The notes under the pieces are model-generated. The model saw only the letters and a program-made list of their open reading frames with translations. It ran no database searches and was not told where the DNA came from. A stretch of DNA of 64,000 nt from Tepidamorphaceae bacterium. GTDB lineage: Bacteria > Pseudomonadota > Alphaproteobacteria > Rhizobiales > JAKSCL01. Made by a program: the position numbers and the translations under genes. Shown here in pieces: positions 53,730 to 62,086 of the stretch. Each line of letters opens with the position of its first letter. Position 1 is the first letter of the stretch. The DNA lies in assembly GCA_028289445.1 (NCBI GenBank), contig JANQPO010000017.1, forward strand, positions 543,537-607,536, written 5' to 3'.

Positions 53730-54746
53730 TCAAGACGCCTTGTCGCTTGAGGAAGGCACGGATGGAACGATCCCGCTCATCACTTTGGAGACCGACGGCG
53801 CGGATTGGGCCTTGAACGGCATCGGGCGGCAGACCTCGATCGCTGCAAGTCCGACGCGAGCCGTGAGGAAGCCGTTCAAGACACCTTCGCCGAGCCGGGC
53901 TGAGAGCTTTGCCGTCAATCCCTGGCCGAGCGCCTGTTGGACGATTGAGTCGCCAAGCGCCATGCCGGAGGTCACGGCCAAATGCGCGAGCGTGCGGCGC
54001 GCCAGCCGGAAGAAGCTCAAACGACCCGGCCGACCGCCGTAGAGGGCCGCGACACGGCTGATCAGGCGGGCGTTCTCCCAAAGCACGAAACCGACATCGA
54101 TGAGTGCGCGGGGGCTGACGGCCGTCACCACCGAAACCCGGCGGGCGGCGCCCGATACGACGTCCACGGCGCGCGCATCGAGCGGTCCGATCAAGTCCCT
54201 TTCGGCCAGTTTGAGAAGATCGGCGCCATCCATCACTTCGCTGCGATGACCGGCAAGCGCTGCCGTGGCTGCTGCCATGTCCGGCCGCCCGGCGTAAAGA
54301 TGCTCGACATCGCGCACGACCGCGCGTGCGTCGCGTAGACTGATCGTTTCGCCTGCGTCATCGATCCGGTCGCGTAGATCCGAAATCTCGCGCAATCTGA
54401 AAACAGCTCGAATTTCGCGTAGTGCGAGCGCCAGCAGCGCCAACACAGCCAGACCGAGCAGCGTCATGCCGATCCAGCCAACCCAGCCGAAGCGGACAAA
54501 GAGCGTCTCGACGAAAGACCAGAGCCAAATGCCGAGCATCATCGTGACAAGGCCTGATACCGCGCTCCACAAGATAGCGGTCCACGGCAGGGTGCGCCGG
54601 CTGCGGTCGGCGAGTGTCTCGACGACTGTGATGGCCTTCGGTTCGGGCGGCGGTACGAAGACTTCCGGACCGCGCCGCGCCGGCGCCTCCGTTTCGGGCA
54701 GGTCTTCGACCTCAATCACGGCCGGTTTGCGCGACGGTTCGGTCAT
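53730..54746 (-). CDS. ycjF: YcjF-type membrane protein (TIGR01620)
   Basis: A 338-residue protein: Pro-rich cytoplasmic N-terminus, two membrane helices (about 56-80 and 90-112), then a helical DUF697 region with GMALGDSIVQQALGQGLTAKLSARLGEGVLNGFLTARVGLAAIEVCRPMPF. This is the YcjF family. It overlaps the ycjX stop region by 4 bases, so both are one unit. Role in envelope stress is suspected in enterobacteria. Confidence 0.9.
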   Translation of the reverse strand: MTEPSRKPAVIEVEDLPETEAPARRGPEVFVPPPEPKAITVVETLADRSRRTLPWTAILWSAVSGLVTMMLGIWLWSFVETLFVRFGWVGWIGMTLLGLAVLALLALALREIRAVFRLREISDLRDRIDDAGETISLRDARAVVRDVEHLYAGRPDMAAATAALAGHRSEVMDGADLLKLAERDLIGPLDARAVDVVSGAARRVSVVTAVSPRALIDVGFVLWENARLISRVAALYGGRPGRLSFFRLARRTLAHLAVTSGMALGDSIVQQALGQGLTAKLSARLGEGVLNGFLTARVGLAAIEVCRPMPFKAQSAPSVSKVMSGIVPSVPSSSDKAS

Positions 54747-56248
54747 GCGAGCCGATCTCCGATCAAAAACTCCAGGGCGCTGTCGAGGCGGATATGGGGA
54801 AGGATGGGCCGGCCTGTCGAGTCCGTGGCCAGAGCGCTGAAATCCGGCGGCCTGAAGCGTACGAATCTGAGCTCCGCGTCATTTTCATCCGATAAGGACT
54901 CCAAAGCGCGGTAAGGACTCGCATTCGGCTCAAATAATGATTCTGGTTTTTCGGGTAAGTCACCGGGAAAAAGGGCGAATTCGCGTTTTCCGTCAAATTT
55001 GGATTTGCCGATTTTCTCGCCTTTTTCGGGCGTCCCGACGACGACATCGAGAGATTCGCCGTTTCGGGAGACCGAATCCTCGCGTGTTGCGCGGATGGCG
55101 GCAAGCGCGGTGACATCGATCCGCGCGCCGGAGAAAGACGCGCGATCGCGCGCATCGTGGACAAGGCGGGCAAGGATCGATTCCAGCCTATCGTGAGACG
55201 CATGGTGGAGGTGATCGGCCTTGGTGGCGGCAAACAGGATGCGATCGATGCGTCGCGCAAACGGGCTTGGAAACCACGACCGTGCGCCGGGCCGGAAACA
55301 CGTGAGAATGTCGCTGAGCGCGCGCTCCAGGTCGCGGACGGCATTCGGTCCCGCGTTCAAGGCCGTGAGCATGTCCACCAGAACGATCTGCCGATCCAGG
55401 CGCGCGAAATGATCGCGAAAGAACGGTTTCACGACGACCGCCTTATAGGCCTCATAGCGATCCCGCATCATGGCCCACAAACTGTCCTTAGGTGGTGTGC
55501 CTTCAGCATCGATGGCGAGTGGAAAGAAGGTGAGGGCGGGCGAGCCGGCAAGGTCGCCTGGCATCAGGAAGCGCCCTGGCGGGAGCGTCGATAGCGCCAC
55601 CTTGTCATCGCGGCTTGCGCGCAGATAGTCGGTGAAGATGTCCGCGCCTTCTCGGGCGATGGTCTCGTCGGCCGGTGCCGCATTGTCGAGGGTCGCCAGA
55701 AAGTCCTTCCAGCGCGCCGCCAGCTTTGCCCGGATCGGCGTCTGCGAAAGCGCCATTGTCTCCCGGCACCATGTCTCATAGCTCTTGCCGAGTAGCGGCA
55801 GGTCGAGGAGCCATTCGCCGGGATAGTCGACGATGTCGAGCGTCAGCGTTCCGGGCGAAAGGCGCCGGCTCAAGAAGCGGTTGGAGCGAAACTCAAGAAC
55901 CAGGCGTAACTCGCTGATTTGATTTGTGGAGCTTGGCCAGTGCCGGTCCGTTCCGCTCATGGCATTGACGCGCTCTTCATAGGGAAATCGGGGCACGTCC
56001 ATATCCGGCTGAGGCCGCAATTGCGCGCCGGCAATGCGTCCTTCGGTTTGCGCGGTCAACAGCGGCAGCCGGCCGCCGTGCACGAGGTTGTAAACCAGTG
56101 CTGTTATGAAGACGGTCTTCCCGGACCGCGACAGACCGGTGACGCCAAGCCTCAGCGTCGGATCGACGATATCGCCCGCAAAATCGACCAGATTGTCGAG
56201 GGCAAGGCGTGCTTCGTCGGTCAGGGAAAGAAGGCGCTGAGGGGCCAA
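54743..56248 (-). CDS. ycjX: YcjX-family P-loop ATPase/GTPase
   Basis: A 501-residue member of the YcjX family. P-loop GLSRSGKT (38-45); LDIVDYPGEWLLDLPLL with Walker B; QIVLVDMLTALNAG; FAATKADHLHH. The family is induced by envelope stress in E. coli and its exact role is not known. Pairs with ycjF downstream. Confidence 0.92.
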   Translation of the reverse strand: MAPQRLLSLTDEARLALDNLVDFAGDIVDPTLRLGVTGLSRSGKTVFITALVYNLVHGGRLPLLTAQTEGRIAGAQLRPQPDMDVPRFPYEERVNAMSGTDRHWPSSTNQISELRLVLEFRSNRFLSRRLSPGTLTLDIVDYPGEWLLDLPLLGKSYETWCRETMALSQTPIRAKLAARWKDFLATLDNAAPADETIAREGADIFTDYLRASRDDKVALSTLPPGRFLMPGDLAGSPALTFFPLAIDAEGTPPKDSLWAMMRDRYEAYKAVVVKPFFRDHFARLDRQIVLVDMLTALNAGPNAVRDLERALSDILTCFRPGARSWFPSPFARRIDRILFAATKADHLHHASHDRLESILARLVHDARDRASFSGARIDVTALAAIRATREDSVSRNGESLDVVVGTPEKGEKIGKSKFDGKREFALFPGDLPEKPESLFEPNASPYRALESLSDENDAELRFVRFRPPDFSALATDSTGRPILPHIRLDSALEFLIGDRLA

Positions 56249-56266
56249 GGGCGAACTCGTGTTGTG

Positions 56267-56782
56267 TCAGCCCATAAGGTCGCGTGGCCGGGTCAGACTT
56301 TCAAGTGTGCCGGTGCCGGGCGCGATGTCCGCCCAACGATCGCATGAAAAGGTGATGTGGGCCGCCGCGGCGGTCGGAAACGCCGACCCGCTGGCGGGTG
56401 GGGCGAGGGGCGCGGGCGAAACCAGCGCATGGGCGAGGTCTTCAAAGGTCGGGTTATGGCCGATCACCATGAGCGGCGTTGCCCCCGCTGGCTGATCGCG
56501 GATCATCGCAAGCAGATCGCTCGCATCTGCTTCATAGATGTCGCGGGTCAACGCGATTACCGCATCCCGGCGCAGATGGGTGAGAAGCGCGGCCAGCGTT
56601 TCACGCGTCCGCAGTGACGTGGAGCACAAGACCTGCTTTGGAATAAGACCATTGTCCGCCAGATAGGCCGCCATGACCGGTGCTGCGCGACGGCCGCGTC
56701 CGTTGAGCGGTCGATCGTGGTCGGCAAGCCCTGCCTCATCCCATGATGATTTTGCGTGGCGCCAAAGAATCAACGACATCAT
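56267..56782 (-). CDS. SixA-type histidine phosphatase
   Basis: A 171-residue histidine-phosphatase-superfamily protein. The catalytic start is LILWRHAKSSWDE (RHA motif), then DHDRPLNGRGRRAAP and MVIGHNPTFEDLAHAL with the second His. SixA removes phosphate from phosphohistidine on Hpt or PTS proteins; an Hpt gene is present 10 kb away but no link is shown. It ends 18 bases before ycjX. Confidence 0.9.
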   Translation of the reverse strand: MMSLILWRHAKSSWDEAGLADHDRPLNGRGRRAAPVMAAYLADNGLIPKQVLCSTSLRTRETLAALLTHLRRDAVIALTRDIYEADASDLLAMIRDQPAGATPLMVIGHNPTFEDLAHALVSPAPLAPPASGSAFPTAAAAHITFSCDRWADIAPGTGTLESLTRPRDLMG

Positions 56783-56826
56783 CCTGGGTTCGCGCTCCTT
56801 CTTGGTCCCGATGATCTCAATGGCCC

Positions 56827-58110
56827 ATGTCTGACCGGATTGAAACCCATTACCACGCGACGGCTGCCCCTGCGGCCTTCGATGATACGTTGCTCGCGGA
56901 AACGGAGACGCTCGTCGTCGGCGGTGGGCTGGCCGGACTGACGGTCGCCGATGGTCTGGCGCAACGTGGTCGCGCGGTCACTGTGATCGAGGCGCGGACC
57001 ATCGGAATCGGTGCCTCGGGCCGCAATGGCGGCTTCGTGTCCCCGGGTTTCGCGGAGTCCTTGGACGCGATCATGCGCCGGATCGGGCGGGACGAGGCGC
57101 GGGCGCTATTCGACCTCTCTAAGGCTGGGGCGCAACGGGTTCGCCAGACGATCGAGGCAATGGGCCGGCCGGAGATCATCGCCGGCGAGGGCTGGTTGAA
57201 AGTGGTGCGTCATGGCGACGGGTCTGACTTGCGCCGCGCGGCCGAGGCTCGCGCGCGCGATTTCGGCCATGATCTGCAGTTCATCGACCGTGCTGATCTC
57301 GAAAAGCACGTGACGACGGATCGCTATCGCGCGGCGCTGCTCGATCCGAACGCGTTTCACATTCATCCGCTGGCGTATGCGAGGGCGCTTGCCGCACGGG
57401 CTGTCGATGCGGGCGCGATCATCGTCGAAGGCTGTGCGGCACTGAATCTGGCGCGCGAGGGCGGCATTTGGCGCGTGCATACCGAACAGGGATTGGTGCG
57501 TGCGCACCATGTCGTGCTTGCCGGCAACGCTTATCAGCACGGCCTCTGGCCGGCCCTGGAACGGGCGGTTCTGCCGGTTGCGACCTATGTGGTCACGTCG
57601 GAACCGGCGACTGAATTGCTGGCGCGGGCCATCCGGTTTCCCGGTTGCATCGCCGACACACGGCGGGCCGGCGACTATTATCGTTTGCTCCCCGAGCCCT
57701 CTGGAACGCGACTGTTATGGGGCGGGCGCATCACCACGCGTACGACTGTGCCGCCGCGTCTGATCGAGGCGCTTCGCCAAGATATCATCGGCGTCTATCC
57801 GCAGCTTCGCGACCTCGCGTTAGAGCGCGCTTGGGCTGGGCTGATGGGATACACCCGTCTTAAGATGCCGATCATCGGCGAGCTGCAGCCGGGGCTATGG
57901 GCCTGTACGGCCTTCGGTGGGCACGGCCTCAATACGACCGCGATGGGTGGCGACCTGATCGCAGCCGCGATCGCCGATCAAGACGACACATGGCGCCGCT
58001 TCATGCCGTTTCACACGGCCTGGGGTGGCGGCTGGCCGGGGCGGATCGCGGCACAAGGCGCCTGTTGGGCGATGCAGGCGCGCGATTGGTTGGACGAGGC
58101 GCGGGTGTAG
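56827..58110 (+). CDS. FAD-dependent amine/amino-acid oxidoreductase (DAO family)
   Basis: A 427-residue flavoprotein. FAD motif TLVVGGGLAGLTVADGLAQRGRAVTVIEA (about 28-56), GASGRNGGFVSPGFAES, and C-terminal WACTAFGGHGLNTTAMGGDLIAAAI. The GASGRNGG and GHG-N stretches fit the PuuB/OrdL group, which oxidises gamma-glutamylputrescine or similar amines. No puu genes are adjacent, so the substrate is open. It is divergent from the SixA gene. Confidence 0.88.
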   Translation: MSDRIETHYHATAAPAAFDDTLLAETETLVVGGGLAGLTVADGLAQRGRAVTVIEARTIGIGASGRNGGFVSPGFAESLDAIMRRIGRDEARALFDLSKAGAQRVRQTIEAMGRPEIIAGEGWLKVVRHGDGSDLRRAAEARARDFGHDLQFIDRADLEKHVTTDRYRAALLDPNAFHIHPLAYARALAARAVDAGAIIVEGCAALNLAREGGIWRVHTEQGLVRAHHVVLAGNAYQHGLWPALERAVLPVATYVVTSEPATELLARAIRFPGCIADTRRAGDYYRLLPEPSGTRLLWGGRITTRTTVPPRLIEALRQDIIGVYPQLRDLALERAWAGLMGYTRLKMPIIGELQPGLWACTAFGGHGLNTTAMGGDLIAAAIADQDDTWRRFMPFHTAWGGGWPGRIAAQGACWAMQARDWLDEARV

Positions 58111-58285
58111 GCTCCGTTGCACTGGCAAAAGTGCGCTTTCTTCACGGCGACGAATGCGCTGAATTGCGGAATTCGTCTGCTTGCATTGTCCGACAAATGC
58201 GGACCTTGAATTCACCGCTACTCAGACACGATATTCAGCCTCTTGCAGCGTAAATCGGCGGAACATTGCGAATGAAGGGGCGAGC

Positions 58286-59587
58286 ATGGCGAGCGACTCT
58301 AACGATCACACGCCAGAACAATGGCACAGCGAAGATCCGGCCCCGCGCCAATATGCGCCAGGCGTAAGGCTCGTGGGGCGCAGGAGATTTGAACTCGATC
58401 CCTCAAGATCAATTAGTGACACCGATGTCGAAAACTGGCTGTTGGGTGACGCGAGCAAGACTACCAGTGCACTTGCCCTCGTTGAGAGGTTCGCAAGCCA
58501 ACTGGTCCAATGCGGGCTCGAAGTTCATCGCCTGACCCTCAGTGTCGGCACCCTTCACCCACAAGTCCTGGGATACGCCTGGTCCTGGAGCACTCAGGAC
58601 GGCATCTGCGACGAGATTCAGGTCGGTGAAGAAACGCTTCACTCGGATGAGTACCGCAAGAACCCAATGTTTCGGGTCATAGAACATGGCGAGGTCGTGC
58701 GCATTAAACTCCCGGCGGAGACGTCCAACGCGCGAAGTGTGCTCATGGACGAACTCGCGAAGGCGGGGTTCTCGGAGTATGTCGCTCTTCCGCTATCCGC
58801 GCGCGGTGAAAAGTACAATGCCGTCACGCTGGCGACACGACGGGCTGGCGGTTTCGATCCGGAGCAGTGGGGCACACTCCAGCGGCTTCTCGATATTTTT
58901 GCGCTTCACGTCGAGCGGCACGTCGTCGACCGGATCGCCCAGAATATCTCGCTGACCTATCTTGGGCGCGAGGCGGGCGAGAGAGTCGTCAAAGGGACCA
59001 TCCAGCGAGGCTCCGGCCTTCCCATCCGCGCCGTGGTCTGGAGTTCAGACATGCGCGATTTCTCGGGCCTTTCAGAGCAAGCCGACAACCAAAAGGTGGC
59101 GGACCTCCTGAACAGCTACTTCTCGGTCCTCGCTGACTCCGTTTTGCGACATGGCGGAGATGTATTGAAGTTCATTGGCGACGGAATGCTCGCCGTCTTT
59201 CCGCTCGCGGACTTTGAGTCTCCTGAGCTGGCGGCGAAGGCAGCAGCGAACGCCGCGGCGGACGCCGTCAAAGAACTCGGTGCACTGAACGACAGGATGC
59301 GCCAAGCTGCGGATTGGAAGCCGTTGCGGACCGGTATTGGACTGCACCTTGGCGAGGTCTTCTTCGGCAACATTGGCGCAACGAAACGCCTGGACTTTAC
59401 CGTGATTGGCGAAGCCGTGAACATTGCCAGCCGGGTCGAGGGGCTTTGCAAGCCGCTAGAGCAGACTGTGCTCATGTCCACGCCAGTGGCAGAGTTGATC
59501 GGAGAGGGTATCGAGGCGCTTGGAATGCACACGCTCAAAGGCATGCAAAAACCTGAGCAACTCTTCGCGCTATCGGGCGGAAGCTAA
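58286..59587 (+). CDS. Class III adenylate cyclase with GAF-like sensor
   Basis: About 433 residues from the ATG at 58286, preceded by GAAGGGGCGAGC; the frame extends back to 58181. N-terminal half (about 45-230) matches the WLL...HPQVLGYAWSW sensor domain common in rhizobial cyclases. The cyclase domain has both metal aspartates (WSSDMRDFSG, D255; FIGDGMLAVF, D299), the adenine-specifying Lys in LKFIGDG and Asp in KRLDFTVIG, and NIASR for the transition state. So it should make cAMP. No transmembrane helix, hence cytoplasmic. Confidence 0.92.
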   Translation: MASDSNDHTPEQWHSEDPAPRQYAPGVRLVGRRRFELDPSRSISDTDVENWLLGDASKTTSALALVERFASQLVQCGLEVHRLTLSVGTLHPQVLGYAWSWSTQDGICDEIQVGEETLHSDEYRKNPMFRVIEHGEVVRIKLPAETSNARSVLMDELAKAGFSEYVALPLSARGEKYNAVTLATRRAGGFDPEQWGTLQRLLDIFALHVERHVVDRIAQNISLTYLGREAGERVVKGTIQRGSGLPIRAVVWSSDMRDFSGLSEQADNQKVADLLNSYFSVLADSVLRHGGDVLKFIGDGMLAVFPLADFESPELAAKAAANAAADAVKELGALNDRMRQAADWKPLRTGIGLHLGEVFFGNIGATKRLDFTVIGEAVNIASRVEGLCKPLEQTVLMSTPVAELIGEGIEALGMHTLKGMQKPEQLFALSGGS

Positions 59588-59599
59588 TCACTGCCCTGC

Positions 59600-60445
59600 C
59601 TACCGCTCGCCGCGCCGGGTCATGAAGGCGAGCTTTTCGAACAGCATGACATCCTGCTCGTTCTTCAGAAGTGCACCATGCAGAGGCGGGATGATCTTCG
59701 CCGGGTCACGCTCGCGCAAAACGCTGGCGTCGATATCCTCGCTCAAAAGCAGTTTGATCCAGTCGAGCAGTTCGGAGGTCGACGGTTTCTTCTTGATACC
59801 GGGCACATCGCGGACATCGAAGAACACCGAAAGCGCCTCGCGCACCAGGCGTTCCTGGATGCCAGGGAAATGGACATCCACGATCGCGCGCATCGTATCG
59901 GTGTCGGGAAACCGGATATAATGGAAAAAACAACGGCGTAGAAAGGCGTCCGGAAGTTCCTTCTCGTTGTTGGAGGTGATCACCACGATTGGTCGCTGGC
60001 GGGCCGTCACCGTCTCGCCGGTCTCGTAGACGTGGAACTCCATGCGGTCGAGTTCCTGCAGAAGGTCGTTCGGGAACTCGATGTCGGCCTTGTCGATCTC
60101 GTCGATCAGAAGCACCGGCCGGGTCTCGCTGATGAAAGCCTCCCAGAGTTTGCCGCGCCGGATGTAGTTGGCGATATCCTTGACCCGCTCATCGCCCAGT
60201 TGGGAGTCGCGTAGTCGCGACACAGCGTCATACTCATAAAGGCCCTGCTGTGCCTTGGTCGTCGATTTGACGTGCCACTCCAGCAGCGGAACACCAAGCG
60301 CGCCGGCGATTTCGGCCGCCAGAACAGTCTTTCCAGTGCCGGGCTCGCCCTTTATCAGGATCGGGCGCTCCAGCGTGATGGCCGCATTCACCGCGATCCG
60401 CAAATCGTCGGTCGCGATGTAGGAACTGGTGCCTTCGAAGCGCAT
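59600..60445 (-). CDS. MoxR-family AAA+ ATPase
   Basis: A 281-residue protein. Walker A GEPGTGKT (33-40), Walker B VLLIDEIDKAD, sensor 1 VITSNNEKELPDAFLRRCFFHYIRFP with the arginine finger. MoxR ATPases act as chaperones with VWA proteins. The likely partner is the CoxE-like gene at 51847-53022. It is convergent with the cyclase, 12 bases apart, and divergent from flgE. Confidence 0.93.
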   Translation of the reverse strand: MRFEGTSSYIATDDLRIAVNAAITLERPILIKGEPGTGKTVLAAEIAGALGVPLLEWHVKSTTKAQQGLYEYDAVSRLRDSQLGDERVKDIANYIRRGKLWEAFISETRPVLLIDEIDKADIEFPNDLLQELDRMEFHVYETGETVTARQRPIVVITSNNEKELPDAFLRRCFFHYIRFPDTDTMRAIVDVHFPGIQERLVREALSVFFDVRDVPGIKKKPSTSELLDWIKLLLSEDIDASVLRERDPAKIIPPLHGALLKNEQDVMLFEKLAFMTRRGER

Positions 60446-60523
60446 GCCTAACCGTTCCTTTCCTCGAAAGCGCGGACGCTAGCGATCTGGCCAGGTGGGT
60501 TCAAGGCGGGCGGACGAAATTGC

Positions 60524-60543
60524 CCTGCAAAAATTGCCGCAGG
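60524..60543 (+). promoter_or_regulatory. Candidate FlbD/ftr-like enhancer dyad
   Basis: CCTGC (60524-60528), ten A/T-rich bases, GCAGG (60539-60543). It is about 90 bases upstream of the candidate sigma-54 promoter of flgE, a common enhancer distance. It resembles the general plan of Caulobacter ftr elements, though I cannot test the match. Confidence 0.25.
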
Positions 60544-60622
60544 CTGCAACTGCATCGCAACCGCTGTGTTGTTCATCGCTGTAAGTAATTGAAATTTATG
60601 CATAATTTCCAAGTACGCGAGA

Positions 60623-60638
60623 TGGCACGGCGCGTGCA
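60623..60638 (+). promoter_or_regulatory. Candidate sigma-54 promoter for flgE
   Basis: TGGCACGGCGCGTGCA at 60623-60638. GG and GC are ten bases apart as required, and only the first base of the TTGCA element differs. It lies 43 bases before the flgE ATG. Sigma-54 promoters are usual for hook genes in Caulobacter-like systems. Confidence 0.5.
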
Positions 60639-60680
60639 GACCATGACGCGAGGGCTGAACTTGTAAAGGGCTAAGTTTTC

Positions 60681-62051
60681 ATGGGTATCTATACAGCCAT
60701 GCGGACCGCGGTCGGCGGTTTGAACGCGCAGTCTTATGCGCTTGAGCAGATTTCCGGCAACATCGCCAACTCGCAGACCACCGGCTTCAAGCGGACCGAT
60801 GTCAGTTTTCGCGATCTGGTGACCGACAGTCAGGCATCACTGCAAGGCCCGACCAATGTTCAGGTCATGTCGCGTCCAACCAATGATCGGCAGGGCGATA
60901 TCGCAGGCTTCACCGTTCCGACCTACATGGCCGTGGCCGGCGACGGCTATTTCGTTGTGGGCACGAAGACCGGTGAGGTCGACGGTCGCGCTGTGTTCGA
61001 TAGCCTCGACCTCTACACACGGCGCGGCGACTATGAGCGCGACAGTGAGGGGTATTTCAGAAACGGCGCCGGTTATTACCTCAAGGGTTTGCCGGTCGAT
61101 GCCGATACCGGCAATACGATCGGCTCGGCGCCGGAACTGATCCAAGTCACGAACGATCTGCTTCCCGCCAGGGCGACGACGCAGATCGAGTATCGCGCGA
61201 ACCTGCCGTCCTATCCCTTCAACGCCAATGCTGACCCGGATGTTCCCGATACCGAACTGTTGAACCCGGTCAGCTTCACCAACGATCCAAGAGCCAGTGG
61301 GGATGGCTTCGTTCAGGCACAGGATGAAACGACCTTTCTCGATTCCTCCATCTCCGGCGGTGCGATCACCAGCTATATGCCGTCCGGTGCCAGCTTGAAT
61401 GTTCAGATGCGGTGGGCGAAGCTGACGAACACAACCGGCTCGGAAACCTGGAACCTCTTTTATCTTGAGGACTCACAGGCGACGGGTACCGGCGCCCAAT
61501 GGCGCAATGCCGGGATCGACTTCACTTTCGACGCCGCAGGTGGCCTAACGAGCCCGACCGGCACGACATTTACGCTCAGCGGACTGACCATCGACGGCCA
61601 AGTGCTTGGCGACACGACGGTTCTGTTCGGCACAAACGGCCTCACCCAGTTCGACGACGCCGATGGCGCGGTTCAGGTCACTGACTTGCGCCAGAATGGC
61701 TATCCGGCTGGCGAGTTCTCGTCGGTTTCGATCTCGGACGGTGGTCGAGTTGTGGTGACCTATGGCAACGGTCAAAACGTCGAGATCGCCGAGGTGGCGC
61801 TGGCGACTTTCAACGCTGACAACGCCTTGCAAAAACGAGACGGTGGGGTATTCGCCGCCACGGCCGATTCCGGTGTCGCGATTCTCGGCGCGACTGGCCG
61901 AATCGTTAGTTCGGCACTGGAGTCGTCGAATACCGAGATCGCCGACGAGTTCACCAAGCTGATCGTCACGCAACAGGCCTATTCGGCTAACTCCCGCATT
62001 ATCACCACAGCCGATGAGATGATTGACGAAGTGCTTAACATTGTCCGCTAA
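60681..62051 (+). CDS. flgE: Flagellar hook protein
   Basis: A 456-residue hook protein. N-terminal flagellar rod/hook motif GIYTAMRTAVGGLNAQSYALEQISGNIANSQTTGFKRTDVSFRDL; C-terminal SNTEIADEFTKLIVTQQAYSANSRIITTADEMIDEVLNIVR. Between lies the FlgE D1/D2 region. It assembles the external hook and is followed after 35 bases by flgK. MGIYTAM start without signal peptide, exported by the flagellar type III system. Confidence 0.95.
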   Translation: MGIYTAMRTAVGGLNAQSYALEQISGNIANSQTTGFKRTDVSFRDLVTDSQASLQGPTNVQVMSRPTNDRQGDIAGFTVPTYMAVAGDGYFVVGTKTGEVDGRAVFDSLDLYTRRGDYERDSEGYFRNGAGYYLKGLPVDADTGNTIGSAPELIQVTNDLLPARATTQIEYRANLPSYPFNANADPDVPDTELLNPVSFTNDPRASGDGFVQAQDETTFLDSSISGGAITSYMPSGASLNVQMRWAKLTNTTGSETWNLFYLEDSQATGTGAQWRNAGIDFTFDAAGGLTSPTGTTFTLSGLTIDGQVLGDTTVLFGTNGLTQFDDADGAVQVTDLRQNGYPAGEFSSVSISDGGRVVVTYGNGQNVEIAEVALATFNADNALQKRDGGVFAATADSGVAILGATGRIVSSALESSNTEIADEFTKLIVTQQAYSANSRIITTADEMIDEVLNIVR

Positions 62052-62086
62052 AACTGAATGCGTGGGCCTGTTTTGAGGAGTGAGCG

